From positions 2,555,135 to 2,619,134 of the forward strand of contig OY848920.1 in assembly GCA_963693285.1 (NCBI GenBank): a DNA stretch of 64,000 bases. The letters are read 5' to 3'. Made by a program: the position numbers and the translations under genes. Below the pieces are notes generated by a model. It worked only from the letters and a program-made list of their open reading frames with translations. It made no database searches and was not told the origin of the DNA. This document shows positions 11,023 through 24,533 of the stretch, piece by piece (positions within the stretch are counted from its first letter, which is position 1; each line of letters begins with the position of its first letter). The DNA comes from Xestospongia muta (taxonomy: Eukaryota > Porifera > Demospongiae > Haplosclerida > Petrosiidae).

Positions 11023-11029
11023 TTAAATA
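11023..11029 (-). promoter_or_regulatory. TATA-like box of the DNRLRE gene
   Basis: Reads TATTTAA on the minus strand, about 95 bp before the ATG. Position and orientation suit a core promoter; no transcript evidence. Confidence 0.35.
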
Positions 11030-11089
11030 GACCGTCCGATCGCAATTAGAACAACAGAATCCAATTAACATTAAACTTCTATTAAATTA

Positions 11090-13280
11090 GTGCAAACAGT
11101 TGTGTCTCTCAGAAGACATACAGACTATGTTTACTCTAATAGCTCATGCAAGGCATATACAAGTGTTAGCATAACCTATCAACTTCAAACAAATATAATA
11201 TTAATACGTCTGTCTTCCTTCAATATATGTTGTGTAATGTTAATTATATTAGTAATTGTTCTATTTTGTCTTATTTGCAGATATTGGAATAAGTAAGCAA
11301 AAACAATTGGTCACATTCAATATTTTATCACTGTATAACATCCTTTGTGCAAATTAGTGATACTTTTGTGATAGCTCATTTTCTCAATATTAAAAATCGT
11401 ATGTACCTATCAACTTATCTAAAGTATATACACATCAAGCAGATCATAATTACCTTTACAAGTATAACACACTATTGAAGCATATCTATACATGTACTGT
11501 TTGAATATTACCTAATATTTATAGTATTAAGATAGGGAGGTACATATATTGACTAGATTTCCTACATGCTATGGTATCATAGAAGTCAGACTAGTTAATT
11601 ATATTTGTGTGAAATTCATAGGTTGTAATGTTATGATAAGACTTGTATATAACCTTATATGATCTAATAAAGTAAACATAGTCTGCTTGTCTCTAATAAT
11701 TGATTGGAAGCCAACTGCTTTATACACTAGTCTATTTGTAGTTTTAATTTTATTGGGTTCTAATGTCCAAGTTATGTAATGTCTTGTCTATATTTTGGCT
11801 TCTTTCATACATTTATACATACTTGTATTATACATATATTGTTAGCTTTGACCTTTTACTATGATAATTGTGGCCTTTTAAAGTGACTAAAACAGAATAG
11901 TCTGTATATAATCTGCTCTTTATCAAACATCTTCTCATATGACAATTTTAATTAATACTTTATTCTGTTAATATCTTTACGAGAAATGTACCATGTGCTT
12001 CAATAATGCATTGAACATGTATATTTATAATAATATTTGATCTGCTTTAAATATTATAATGTACTTAAGAAAAGTTGCTAAGTAATGTGATGATAAATTT
12101 TGAGTGAAAAAAGAATTGAAAAAAGATAAGTAACATTGCACAATGTACATTGTACTAATTAACATGTAAACACATGATGAACAGAATTGTTTTTGAGATA
12201 TTCTAGGGGAAGAAGTCAGGGATTTAGGGGGGGAAGCTGCCCCCTCGCTACATTTTTTTAAAGTTGTTAGGGATAGTTTGATATCATAGTTCATATCATA
12301 GTACTGTCCCTACTCATTAATGTCATAGTAAATGTATCATAGTCAGCCACTCAGATGTCACCATTACTTATACTACTTTTAATTTTAGCATTATAAATAA
12401 TATTTACATTATTAACAAACAAGGATTACTTCTTACATAATATTATATCATAGTTGACAAAAGTTAGACTAATTAACATTATATTTGTGTGAAATTGATG
12501 GGTTTAATGTTATAATTACACTTTCATATACCTTATAGGAAATTGTATAATAACATAGTCTCTATATGTCTCTGATAATTGAAAGGGAGTCAACTGTTTA
12601 CATATACCAATGTATTTGAAGTTTTAAGTTTATTGGGTTATAATGTACAAATCATCTCATATCTTCTAAAATTATACAAGGTTTCATATAGTATTAAAGT
12701 AATATTTTCACTATCAACAAACATCAACTCTATTTATGTGAGATTGATAGGTTTATGTCATGATAGGACTTATATAAGCCTTATATGAGCTAATAGAGTA
12801 AACATCGTCTCTATGTCTCTGATAATTGTAATAGAGTCAACTGCTTATACTGATATATAGTTTGTATGTCTTTTAATGTACATGTGTGCTTCAATAATGC
12901 ATTATACTTGTATTGTTTTGTTATTTGATCTGCTTTAAATATTATAGTGTTACTTAGATTACTTGGTATATAATGTGATAATGATTTTTGAGTGGAAAAG
13001 AATTGCAAAATATAACTAGCATTACTCAAGATACATTGAAGTAAGTCAGACAAACTAATATTAAAATTGTTTAAAGTTGTTAACGATAGTTTGATATCAT
13101 AGTTCATATCATATATAGTACAGTTCCTACTGATTAATGTCATAATATTTGTATCATGGTCAACTACTCAGATGTTACTTTTAATTATGCTAGTTTTAAT
13201 TTTAGTATTAGAAATAATATTGATTTTATCAACAAATAAGGACTATTTGTTACATAATATTACATCATAGTTGCTAGAAA
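11090..13280. repeat. Segmental duplication, partner of about 25060–27130
   Basis: Same landmarks in the same order as 25060–27130: 'aatataatattaRtaMgt', 'tatggtatcatagaagtca', 'ttctaatgtccaagttatg', 'atgtaccatgtg' and 'gatagtttgatatcatag'. Two internal sub-repeats (about 12430–12690 and 12690–13150) show earlier local duplication. A G-rich run at about 12220–12245 lies in an insertion of roughly 100 bp absent from the partner. The open frame at 11090–11296 encodes a short hydrophobic stretch, but the partner copy is not open, so no gene is called. Confidence 0.65.
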
Positions 13281-13560
13281 GTCAGACTTATTAACATTAT
13301 ATTTGTGTGAAATTGATAGGGTTTTTTTAATATAAGACCTATATATGCCTTATATGAAATAGTAGTGCAAACATAGTTTGTACTATTTAAATAAGAATTT
13401 TTGTACAAGAGATTAAGAGATTTGTTGTATATAGAGATGACTCTATCATGTTTATATACTATAGGAACTATTCTAATACTTTGAATATTGATCATTTGTG
13501 ATATGAGTTAATAGAGTAAATATAGTCTGTAATATCTCTGATAATTGGAGAGGAGTCACC

Positions 13561-13565
<5 letters not shown>

Positions 13566-13600
<35 letters not shown>
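13566..13600. repeat. (TA)n microsatellite
   Basis: Pure TA run at the junction where sequence changes from the AT-rich repeat block to the less AT-rich segment carrying the DUF7869-like gene. Confidence 0.9.
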
Positions 13601-13602
<2 letters not shown>

Positions 13603-14143
13603 ACAGTAGATGCAAAAAGAGCACCAAAGTCGGGATTTGCACATTTTTAGTTGTTGTGTAGACTGCAGTGTACGTTGTCTTGGCTACTGAATGGCGTTTG
13701 TCCCATGTGATTTGGAGAAATAAAGTATTTTTAAATTTTCCGTATACTCGTTCGTTTATGTGAAATCACATGACTTTACCACAAAACGTCGTGTGATTGT
13801 TTTGAATGGAAGATGCTAGGAGAACCTTGTCTGTTTTGAAAGTTACCTACCTTAGAGCACTAAAGGTACTGTTAAAAACGCAATAGTCATACAAAAATGT
13901 GGAATTAACTGATTTTGTTCATGGGAAGAGTAATTTGGTGGCGCCATTTGCTAACTCTGTACAAAGGTATGTTTTATTTCAAAAGTATTCACTAAGCTAT
14001 GTATGTTTAGATATAAGGCTGTAGCCTAGACAAGTGATTGATGATTTTGATTATGACTTAAAGTGGAGGTAAATCTTTTGCTATTTGGTGGTTCTTAAAA
14101 GAACCGTTAAAAATGAATAAACATAGAGGTAAGAAGTGCTGAA
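13601..14143. other. 3' flank of the DUF7869-like insertion
   Basis: Less AT-rich than the surroundings. No coding signal found; could be the terminal part of a mobile element. No terminal inverted repeat was found by eye. Confidence 0.4.
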
Positions 14144-16690
14144 TTAATTCTCTTCTACTAGTCTACATGAACGACGATTATGACCAGATCTACCACAGTT
14201 ACCACACTGTCTTAATCTCTTATTAGGTGGAGCATCTAATAGAGGAGGAGGGGGACTTTGAGATGGAGGTGGAGATGATGGTATAGCACGAGAGGTTGTT
14301 GGAGCTGGCACTGAACTTGTTGATGCTTGAAGATTTGATGATATAGGACATGTGAAAGCCATAGACCTTTCAGTACAAAAAGAACGTATTTTTTCATAGA
14401 GATACAGTTGTCTTTCAGGAGATAACCCTCGTGGCTGAACTACTGGTGGAAGGTCAGAAATACTAGGTTGCCACAAAGGATTTACACACATATCCAGTTT
14501 TGTCTCTTTACTGTCACTGTATAATTTGCAGATGACAACTCCTGGATGATTTGCTGAAAATTTAAATTGATGGAACCTTTTCATGTTTGGTATTTTCTTG
14601 AAGTTAGGAGAGAGATATGTCTGCCAGTCGTAAGTTGGTATGAGAACTTGGCCCTCTTGTGTACCAACTAATCTTGCATGGTTGATATGGCCAGACTTGT
14701 TCACTACATCCACAATATCACTGAGACATTCTACATGTGTTCTCCAATAACCCTGCTTTACTAAGCCAAAACATGAATCAGGAGTGAACTTAGTGTGTCC
14801 AACCACCATGAATGACATAGTAATGGAACGGCTTAAACCGGCTATGATTCTCCATTGAAGGTACTATTAAAATGATAGCAATAGTTAACATTAATTATCA
14901 TAATTATTTGAGACACACCTGCATAATGGCGTTGTTCTTATTTTGTCCAACACAGTTATCAGCATGTAATTGTTGAGTCATTCTCCTAAACTGAGATTGG
15001 AGAAATAATCGTGTAGCAAGCTTGCGACAGTATTATACCCTTTTCCTGTGTCAACAGCTTCGTCTATGAGATAGTTAACCTATGTTCAAGAGTAAGAATA
15101 ATTTAGTAAGAAATTTTCAAATCTCTGATAATACCTGCCCAGATAACCCTTCAGAACAAATTCCGAAAATGCTACATTTTGTGGGTGTGAGAAAGTAGGT
15201 GGGTCCTGTTTGGAGAGGATTGGAAGGATAATGAACCTGTTGAGCAAAGTCAAAACTTGTATGTATGGTGATATCCAAAGAGCTGGGAGAAAAGGGAGAT
15301 TCAATCAGAGGAGGACTGTAATTACCATCTGAGATGTAAATATCCATTTCAGGTCTTCCCTGCTCTGAGTACATTGGAGCTTGTAGTGTGATCTCTCTTT
15401 TGTCGTTCTTTCTAAATGAGCTATGGCTTGTTGAAGTGCCTATAAAAGGTAAGTAAACCTATACAATAAAAAAATTTAAAAGTTTACTTGTTGTTTCAAA
15501 CTCTCAGATAGATTAGTTGTGTCACTGATAGTTCTGTTGTTTCTCTGGCACAGCCAGCAAAGGTCAGATTTTGGTTTGTTGATGATAATGTGAGAGAGAA
15601 ACTTTCTCCAAATTTTGCAGAAGCTGTGGTAACCCACAGTGCGAATATCAAAAGACATACTGGCCTCACTGTACTCCATCCAGACTGATCGTTTGGTTGT
15701 TTGTGTTGGTAGTAGTTGAATGTTCGTTCTTTTAAATCCAGGTATTCGACCCGGAAGGAGTATTCCATTAGCCTCTGCATAGTTTTTAATGTAAGTCACA
15801 GTGTGGATGAGCTCGTGGGTTGTAAAGACATTGTGTGGTCTACGATTACAATTCCCATGTGTCCTTGAGGTAAGTCCATCATTTTCATAAGACACCCGGA
15901 CATTATCTAATCTCCTCATTCCTATTCCATGTAGAAAAAGGAAGGTGGTTCGGGATACTGGAATGCCATGATGGTAATAGGACATTCTTGTCTTTCGAAT
16001 AGAAGATTTCTGATGGCTACATTGAACTGTAGAAGAATGAGAGTTTGTAGCCATTATTTGTCTTAAAAGGACAAGGTCCAGTGAAGTGTGATCCAAGTCT
16101 TGGCATTGGCTACGGATGCTTCCTAAATGTTCTGCTGAATAGGCTTTGTTACAGGGACCTCCGAAATACAAGGTACATCCACATTCAGTTCCCAAAAGGT
16201 TCGCTACCTTATCTTCTTCCTCTCTGTCATATATCGTAGCTTCAACAATCACCTCTTCCTCGTGTTCAGTTAACAAGTTCTCTCCTTCATAAAAGTGCTC
16301 TAATGGTATGAATAATACTTTAATTACGTCATTGTTCTGTTACTTTCATAGTCAGAGGTAGTGCTGTGATCATCACTAATTACGAGGTCTTCAGAGTCAT
16401 TTTCAATGATGCCATCCCTTATAATAGCTCTAATCTGGGAATGGTTTTCACAATCATAATCATTTCATCCTCGTCACCTATAAAATTATTCATAGTTTTT
16501 GTATTCATTTTTATCAATCTTACTGGGAGGTTCTGAGTCCTCCTCTCCTGCGATTCATCAAAGAAGACATGGATGAAAGCCTTGAGTGTTGCCTGATCTC
16601 TATCGATAAGATGCGATGAACAAAGCTTGTTGAAAGCCTTTCTTGCTATTCATTTTCAAAAAGAATGCAGCTGTAAATTGCTTGCGTCTC
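14144..16690 (-). pseudogene. DUF7869-family/zinc-knuckle gene, frameshifted
   Basis: Minus-strand gene of a multi-copy invertebrate family. N-terminal exon 16276–15487 carries 'SYENDGLTSRTHGNCNRRPH', 'LLPGRIPGFKRTNIQLLP' and a 'DLCWLCQRNN' cysteine motif. An intron with GT–AG ends joins it near 15438 to a coiled segment, then 'SFDFAQQVHYPSNP'. 'HADNCVGQNKNNAIMQ' follows near 14960, and the last exon (14870–14144) reads 'VVGHTKFTPDSCFGLVKQ', a Pro/Ser-rich stretch and a C-terminal CCHC knuckle 'CGNCGRSGHNRRSC'. Two breaks are visible: a frame change near 15320–15380 and another near 14993, where TGA follows 'NLSLGE'. Acidic sequence at 16290–16690 probably belongs to the N-terminus. Function unknown; copy number suggests a transposon link, but that is unproven. 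Confidence 0.72.
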
Positions 16691-16699
16691 GAGTTGCCA

Positions 16700-17339
16700 T
16701 AGAAAATTTGGCCTTTGAGGACAGTTTGTAAAAACAATTATTCATACTCAATAACTATATTACTGTTTAATGTACATTGTGTAGTATTGGTGATAGTTTC
16801 CATTTGTTTTTTTGCTCTCAATATTCAATATCACAATTACATATCAACTTGTCTAAGATGTGTTATAATACTAGAAATGTTGTTCTGTCGTGATATCATA
16901 GTGAAAGGTCAACATTAACATTATATGTATAATGCTTAATGTATGAAAGAAGACAAAGTATAAAGCAGGCATGACATGCCTTAGTTACTATATTCCCAAT
17001 TAACTACAAATTTCAATTATATTAGTATAAACAGATGACTTCCTTTCAATAGTCACAAAACATATACAGACTATGATTAAGATACTAGCGCAGAAGATAA
17101 TGTCATTCTATTAACTTAGCTTTACCTCACATATTATATCTATACAATATAGATATGTACATGTCTGATTATTACATTACAATCTTTTCAACTTCAAATT
17201 AAATTAATGTTGCTTACTGTTCCAGCATCCAATCTTATCTTGACTCTTTTTAATACTGCAACTAATATGAAATATGCATGTACACACATTGTTGATATAA
17301 CAACTTGTTATTAAATAATATTGACCTTTAAATATCAAA
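16700..17339. repeat. Spacer related to 11150–11400 and 25080–25310
   Basis: Shares 'caatattactgttta..gt' type landmarks and 'gtgatagtYYttttt' with the two duplicated blocks, so the DUF7869-like segment appears to have inserted into, or been duplicated with, this block. No gene seen. Confidence 0.45.
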
Positions 17340-17690
17340 CATGTTAAGTATGAAAACAACTATTAGTACAAGTAAGAATATGATTTCTATAGTAATACCA
17401 GCAACAGCCCATTACTTAATTCTAAAATAAGAGAAGAGATATAACAACACTTCCAGTATTACATTGCTTACCACTATGTCTATTATGTAAAGGTACTATA
17501 TAAGTATTCGTAATCCTACTGAGGAAGTAGATAGTCCTACAGTTCTTGAAAGTCTGGTTATCTATAGTTGTTGCAGTGAGTGTAGGCAGCAATGAATGTA
17601 CTACTGTAGTATAATAATATAAATCCATTTTTGCCCACTTGATCTATTTACAAGTAGATGGGAGATCCTGAAATTGTAATAGGCTAAGCC
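17340..17690 (-). pseudogene. DNRLRE/membrane-segment relic
   Basis: On the minus strand a DNRLRE stub ('LQFQDLPSTCK', stop, 'IKWAKMDLYYY') runs directly into the linker 'TTVVHSLLPTLTATT', which matches the linker at 1497–2345. It is followed by the same intron boundary and a decayed membrane exon. Most of the DNRLRE domain is missing by an internal deletion. Nearly identical to 27720–28070. Confidence 0.65.
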
Positions 17691-17974
17691 AATACTACTT
17701 TTGGCGACCAAACTTTAATTCTATTTTTTTGATCTATGTAAACATCATCATTTAATTGCTGATCATTAATAATATGCAAACATCCTTGATAGTTTGACAG
17801 GTGTTCTCAATATCATAGCAGAACACATCACTCTAATGTTCTACACAATATCTATAGAACCTCATCAGCTGTGGGTCATTAAGATGTTAAATGTCTCCAA
17901 CAGTCTTCTACTAACTCTGTAAGACCAGGAAATGAAGATTCAACATTTCATTCATGAACTTGTTTATATTATTA
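17691..17974. other. Spacer with foldback C fragment
   Basis: Contains 'aacatcatcatttaattgct' and 'catccttgatagtttgacag', one arm of foldback family C, then unique sequence also present at 28060–28340. No gene seen. Confidence 0.5.
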
Positions 17975-18225
17975 ATAATCAATAATTAGAATGATGTTTA
18001 CATATATCAAAATAATAATAATGGACACCTGTTAAACTATCAATAATGTTTGTATTGTTATGGTTTGTAAGAATAAGATATGTTTCCAAACATCATCATT
18101 CTAATTGTTTATCATTAATAATATACAATCATTCTTGATAGTACGACTAGTGTCCATTATTTCTATATAATTATTATTATTTTTATTTATACAAATGTCA
18201 TCATTCCAATTGCTGATTGTTAATA
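17975..18225. repeat. Foldback element family C (copy 2 spacer)
   Basis: Arms 'caataattagaatgatgttt' near 17980 and 'catcattccaattgctgatt' near 18200 are inverted partners, with internal 'actatcaataatgtttgt' pairing with 'caatcattcttgatagt'. MITE-like and non-coding. Confidence 0.7.
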
Positions 18226-18690
18226 GTGGAAACTTTCTAGAATATTCTGAAAGAAATGAGGACAATGTCAATCCATTAATATCTTCTGGACATGTTAATG
18301 CAAAGAGTAGCAGAATTTCAAGATCTCCTGAGACACACACAATATAACTAAATATTTTTTATGCGTGACGTCTAATCTTTTAATTTTAATCTACTTATGA
18401 GGAAATATAACGTAATAATGTCGTTACTGTAAAGAAGTTAAGAATATTCATAATTTCTGGTTGACTATAATTATATTGACGTGATATCTTCATTCTCATT
18501 ATCGTCAAGTTATCGAGTGCCGATAGTAGATATTACATAATCTGTTGACAATAGTCTACATTCTTGTAGTTAGTGAGCTAGTCATGTTTACTGTTGTGTG
18601 GCTCTGTGTCTCGTCTCTTATTTATCTCTCAACTAAAGCTGGAGATGTTAAAATGTAAGTTGTATACTAGTATTGATATAGTACTGATAA

Positions 18691-19057
<367 letters not shown>

Positions 19058-20329
19058 AGTGACTTAGAATTCTCACTAGTTCTCCAGTATACATCTAATA
19101 ATACTTATAATTGTTCATCATTGAATATACAAAATGAAGGTGTTCTCATTAAAGCATTGATAGACAATACTACAGTTATTCCACTTCATTTCTATTATGT
19201 AAATGGAACATCATCAAACACTAAACGTATTCCCACTGTGACCTCCATTAACTCATCATTCCTTCATTTAACATATAATGATACTGCATATAATACTACT
19301 ACATATGCTACATATACTGTCCCATTTACTGCCTCATCAGCTGTTGGACCATATCTTTATAACATTACCATTAACAATGATCTACTGTTAAATCAAACAG
19401 TACGTTTTGCATGGAATCAGACATACAAAGCACACAGTACTAATTGTGATGTGTGGGCGTTAGACAACATCAGTATATCTCTACAACACAATGGATGTTA
19501 TCGACAAATATATCAACAAGATTTTAATTATAAAGAAATTCCTGATTGGGATCTCGTTAACTCAACTATCTCATTTAACTCTAGCCAATGTGATAGTTCA
19601 AGTGGTTGTCTTTATTTTACTGGAGGTCCTGGCAATAAAAAACTATCAAGTCGTCAAGCAATGTCCCCAATGTTAGATCTTCAAGTTATTACACCTGTTA
19701 CTCTACCATCTTCACCTACTAATAATGAAGAGAATATATGTAATAATGATGAAAATATAATGTAAGTAATGTCTTTATATATCAATAAATACAATATATT
19801 TCTTTCTTCTTAGAATTATAAGTTTCTTACTTCAATTAACTCAATTCATTGGTCCTGGTCCATGTACTGATACCTCACCTAATGCTATCCTTCTCTCTCT
19901 ACATACTGAAGATACCTCATCACCTTTGACATATTTTGTACAGTGGGTAACAAATACTGGCCTTATTTTAATGGTAGTAGTTTATATAATGTTCCAATAT
20001 ACTCTCCTAGTAGTACTGAGAATACATTAATTACAACATGTCTTCATAATAATATCAGTCAATTCTCATTGAGTTGGATACAAGAGAACTATACTATTAA
20101 TAAAGATATCTGGAGTCTTAGTCAAGTCAATATAACATTGAAACAATATGAGTTATGTTATAAAAATGAGTGAGTAGTAACTCTTTATATTGTAATTATA
20201 ATTATATCTTTTTAGATCTTGGAGTCTTTATAATGGTAATATATCACAATCATTATGTAGTAATAACAGTACATTGACGTTTGATATTGGAAATGGGTCA
20301 TCACCACGTAGTGCTAATCTTTCTCTCTC

Positions 20330-20580
20330 CAATCATTGTTACATATCATCAACTACTGTAGCAACCTCTAGTATTGAACCTTCAGTAACTAGTATAACCA
20401 GTATGACCAGTATGACGAGCACTGATGTTATATCTACACCATCATACATTAGATCCATTTGCACTATATCATCAACTATTGTAGCAACTTCTAGTATTGA
20501 ACCCTCAGTAACTAGTATATCCAGTATGAGCAGTATGATCAGTATGACCAGCACTGATGTTATGACTACACCATCTCCAA
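20330..20580 (+). repeat. Internal duplication in the Ser/Thr stalk of copy 2
   Basis: A segment coding 'ISSTTVATSSIEPSVTSI' is repeated about 120 nt later as 'ISSTIVATSSIEPSVTSI', each followed by SM/TSM repeats from 'agtatgaccagtatgacc'. Other copies have one. It lengthens the mucin-like stalk without breaking the frame. Confidence 0.85.
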
Positions 20581-21714
20581 GTCCTATAAATTGTTCTACT
20601 GATGGTATATGGCCAGAGACACTACTAGGTTATAATATCACTGGTTTTTATTGTTATAGAGGAACAGTTAATTGTAAATGATAACTTCTCTTCTTACATT
20701 ATAATCCTCTTTAACAGGTACCAGACTATGTAAACAAGATGGAAACTGGGATGATAATATTTATTGTTTTACTAGTAAACAATTTAATACTGTATTATCA
20801 AAGGTATATAGCACTAATATAATTTGTAATATCATCCCTTAGTTTATTACATATAAAGATAAATAGTTCTTCTCTAATGGCTTTGGAAATATTAAGTGAA
20901 AATAATGAAGATATAACAGTTGATCAAACCATTTTCTTACTGTCTACTATCGTTAATAACCGGTTAAATCAGTCATCAGAACCTGTTTCAATTAATTTCA
21001 TTAAGGTATGTACAATATAATGTGATTGATTACAATTTATGATATTATTATAGTATTTTAATAATGTTATTGTTAATGTACTGACAAACAAGACCATTCC
21101 TAATAACAAAGTAAATTTATAATTGATTACTGGATAATTACATTAATAATTGCAGGATAAGAGGCGATCTATTGGTAGTCAACTCCTCCTAACATTAGAT
21201 CTATTTGCACTATATCTTTATAATAGTACAGGACTACAGATGATAGGAGATTCTATTGGTAGGTATATATATAAAATATATGCCTATGTATTCGTTGTTT
21301 ACTCTGTCTCTCTTATATTTGTAGCATTTACTGTTAAAGAGATTACAACTATAACTGGTCCAATTCAAGCAATATCTATTAATAATAATTCTATTACATT
21401 ATCTCCTGATATATTTGATAATCTACCAGTTAAAATAGCTTCAATTTACTACCAAAACATATCAAGATGGTTACCTCATCATCATCCTAACCAATCTATC
21501 ATATCTCCAGTTCTCTCCTCTACTAATTGTACAGATTGCTCTGTAACAGATCTGACTACACCAGTTAACATAGTGTTTAACCTGTCTAGTCAACAGGTAT
21601 AACAAGACTTGCTCTGTTGTCATAGCAACAATATCTCTTCTTTCTCTACACAGATATCAAGTACTGATAATTTATCTTGTGTTTATTGGAAGTTTAAATT
21701 GTACATAATATGTG

Positions 21715-21927
21715 ACCTGAATTGCAAATAGGAACAACTTCTAGCAAGACATTTGTGATATGATTTATGAAAAAAGACTATATACTGTTAAAACATATCA
21801 AAAACAGTCTTATAACATACAGCTGCTTTATATACATAATTTTTCATGTAAACTGCATTTGTATACTGTTATTCATAAATCATATCACATATATTTTGAT
21901 GGAAATGGTTCCTTATTGCAAATCAGG
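21715..21927. repeat. Foldback element A in intron 10 of copy 2
   Basis: Begins 'acctgaattgcaaa' and ends 'ttgcaaatcaggt'. About 100-nt imperfect inverted arms include 'tgttaaaacatatcaaaaac'. It lies in the intron separating the two GPS half-exons. Left target-site base differs from TA here (TG), right side is TA. Confidence 0.8.
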
Positions 21928-23682
21928 TTACATTTATTGAGTGTATTATATCTCCTATTAGATCTGATATAACATTACCAAGTGGTGAGTGGAACAATAA
22001 TGGGTGTGGTCTTATTAGTCAAGAGGGTTCAACAGTAACATGTCAATGTAACCATCTAACACACTTTGCTATTCTACTTAGTCCAGGAGTACTAGTATGT
22101 CTGTCTGTATGTCTGTATATATAACTGCCCATATTATAGGTTAGTGACAAAGATCATAAGATCCTTCAAACAATAGGTGTTGTGTTAATACCTATCTCTT
22201 TGATATGTATGTTACTGACAATATTGACCTATCTTTGTATGAGGTATGATGCACACTCATATTGCTGATAATATTTATGTTCATAGATCACTGTGGAATA
22301 TGAGGAACTATATTCATGTTATGTTATGTAGTAATTTATTGATAGCACAACTCTTGTTTGTAGTGGGTATTGAACAAACCAAGTATTGGGTATGTGGTCA
22401 TGTGAATCTTATGTGATTATTATTGTTGTGTATTATATATAGTTTATGTGTTCAGCAATAGCTGTAGTACTGCAGTACATGTTTCTAGTGACATTTATGT
22501 GGATGTTAATGGAGGGTGTAGTCTTATACATTGCTTTGGTTAGGGTCTTTGTCACGCATCCTAAATGCTACATAATGTGTTTTACACTACTGAGTTATGG
22601 TCTGTTAATTATATTCATTGATGTATTAATTATTAATATAATTATTAGGTATTCCTGGAGTATATATGTTGATTATAGTACCCATTGGGTATCTTGTTGG
22701 TAATGATAAAAACCACACTTACAATTTGTTCTATGAAAATGAACAACTGGTCGCGTGAGTAATAAAGTCACAATAACTAAATGATGATGATATTTGTTAA
22801 TTTTATAGATGTTGGTTAAATTATGAGAGTGGATTTATATGGACATTTATTGTACCAGTTGTCTTAATCCTTCTAGTAATTTTAATGAATAAATAGATTG
22901 ATGATATACATAATGACATTTTTCAGGTCAATGTTGGGTTCTTCATCATGTCTATTGTGATAATAAGAAAACATCAAAAACGTCAACTACTTAAAGATCA
23001 AACTGCTAATGTCAAGTATGATGTATTTATTTTATTATTTGTCAATTTTAGTTTTGCAGACAATGGATAAAAGCTTCTATATCACTTACTATAGTGATGG
23101 GTATAGGATGGCTAGCTAATGTTCTTTTCTTTACTGACAAATTACTCTTTATTGCATATATAATGACAGTCTTTATTGCTGGTCAAGGTATTATTATCTT
23201 CATACTTAATGTTCCTCTCTCTAAACCTGTAAGTCTAATTATAATTACTAGTGGATATAAATGTCATACACACAGGTAAGAGAAGCATATTCAAAATGGT
23301 GGTATAATAAAAAGAGAAAATCTAAATTTTTCAGCAGAATGTATTTTACTAAATCAACTTCATTGCAGACATCTGTAAGTTACAATAATGTCATTATCAT
23401 GATATCTTATTTTCATACAGAGTAATGTTAAAAAGTTTGAAAGATCAGTTTCTGCTGTTAATAACTCTGGACAATATACTCTAGGAACATTTGATGGTAT
23501 GTTTATATAATATGTACAACAGGTATTGATCTATTGTTCAGAGTTAGAGAGTACATCAGTTACTTTGAAGAAATTAAAGAATAGTGAACAAAGTAATGAA
23601 ACTGAGCTGGCTATGTAAATATTGTGTTCCAATGAAATAGCTGAGATTGTATGTTAGTTTTAAATTACTTACAGCCAATAAA

Positions 23683-24420
23683 TCTTGACATTCATAATAT
23701 CAAAATATAGTAGTGTATTGTAGTTTTTGTAGTTACCTGATTAATATTCATTAATATTATTATTAATATTAATTTTTAATGATTAATTCATAATATTATT
23801 TTTATTGTATAATTAATCTTAATTTTAGTTGTCTATACTATACAATTTTACCGAATATATTCACTGAAAATTTACTCGCTAAATTATTAATAAACTTCAT
23901 GAGTTAAAATTAATAGGCATGACTCAGTAATAAATCGCTAAATTTAAATAATAGATCTAGGTCACTCACTAATTGCTTTAAAAAATATATTATATAAATA
24001 TCAACTATACTTATAATTAAAAATCATTTAATGTAAGGGATGGCAGTAAAAGCAACTCATTCAAGCTAAATAAAGTAATGGTTGTATAGACATCCCTACA
24101 TAGTAACCAAACTATCAAAGATATAGTTCTTTATTGTGATAGTCATATCAGAATTTAAGTCAAACATTACTATAACTAATCTAAAATAAAAGGCTATAAT
24201 ATCTTAGTAAATAAATTTTTAGGTAGTTTTAATTAAGAGGAAAAGCACATGCGTCTTTTATTGAGCAACTCCATAACACAACAGGAAAATGCTAATAAAA
24301 ATCTCACACTTAAAAATCTTTTAACACTAGTTATTAAAGCTTTTCTTGTATACACTTTTTAGTGAAGACTTTTAAAGTTTAAAAAGACTATTGCAATTTT
24401 TAACCATGTCCATATCCCTC
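23683..24420. other. Spacer downstream of copy 2
   Basis: No gene seen. Partly homologous to the spacers after copies 1 and 3, with shared 'ttttaattaagagg' and 'tttttagtgaagac' landmarks. Confidence 0.55.
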
Positions 24421-24533
24421 AAATAGATGGATGGATGAATGCATGGATGAATGGTGAAATGGATGGATGGACAGATGAATAGGTGGATAGATAGATGGAT
24501 GGATGGACAGACAGATAGATGAATAGATGGATT
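24421..24533. repeat. (GATG/GATA)n tetranucleotide array
   Basis: Degenerate 'atggatggatag' repeats at the position where later units have 'cacataaatggatagatgtg' followed by foldback B. It is therefore an expansion of the same site lacking that insertion. Confidence 0.85.

Noticed and set aside
11090..11296. Open frame with a hydrophobic C-terminal stretch
   Set aside because: Lies in a duplicated non-coding block; the homologous stretch at 25060–25180 is not kept as protein and no splice or domain context supports it.
12025..12294. Minus-strand open frames at 12025–12294, 12811–13143, 13274–13495 and 9408–9596
   Set aside because: Frames fall on the interspersed repeat block and differ in reading frame and content between its copies; no codon conservation.
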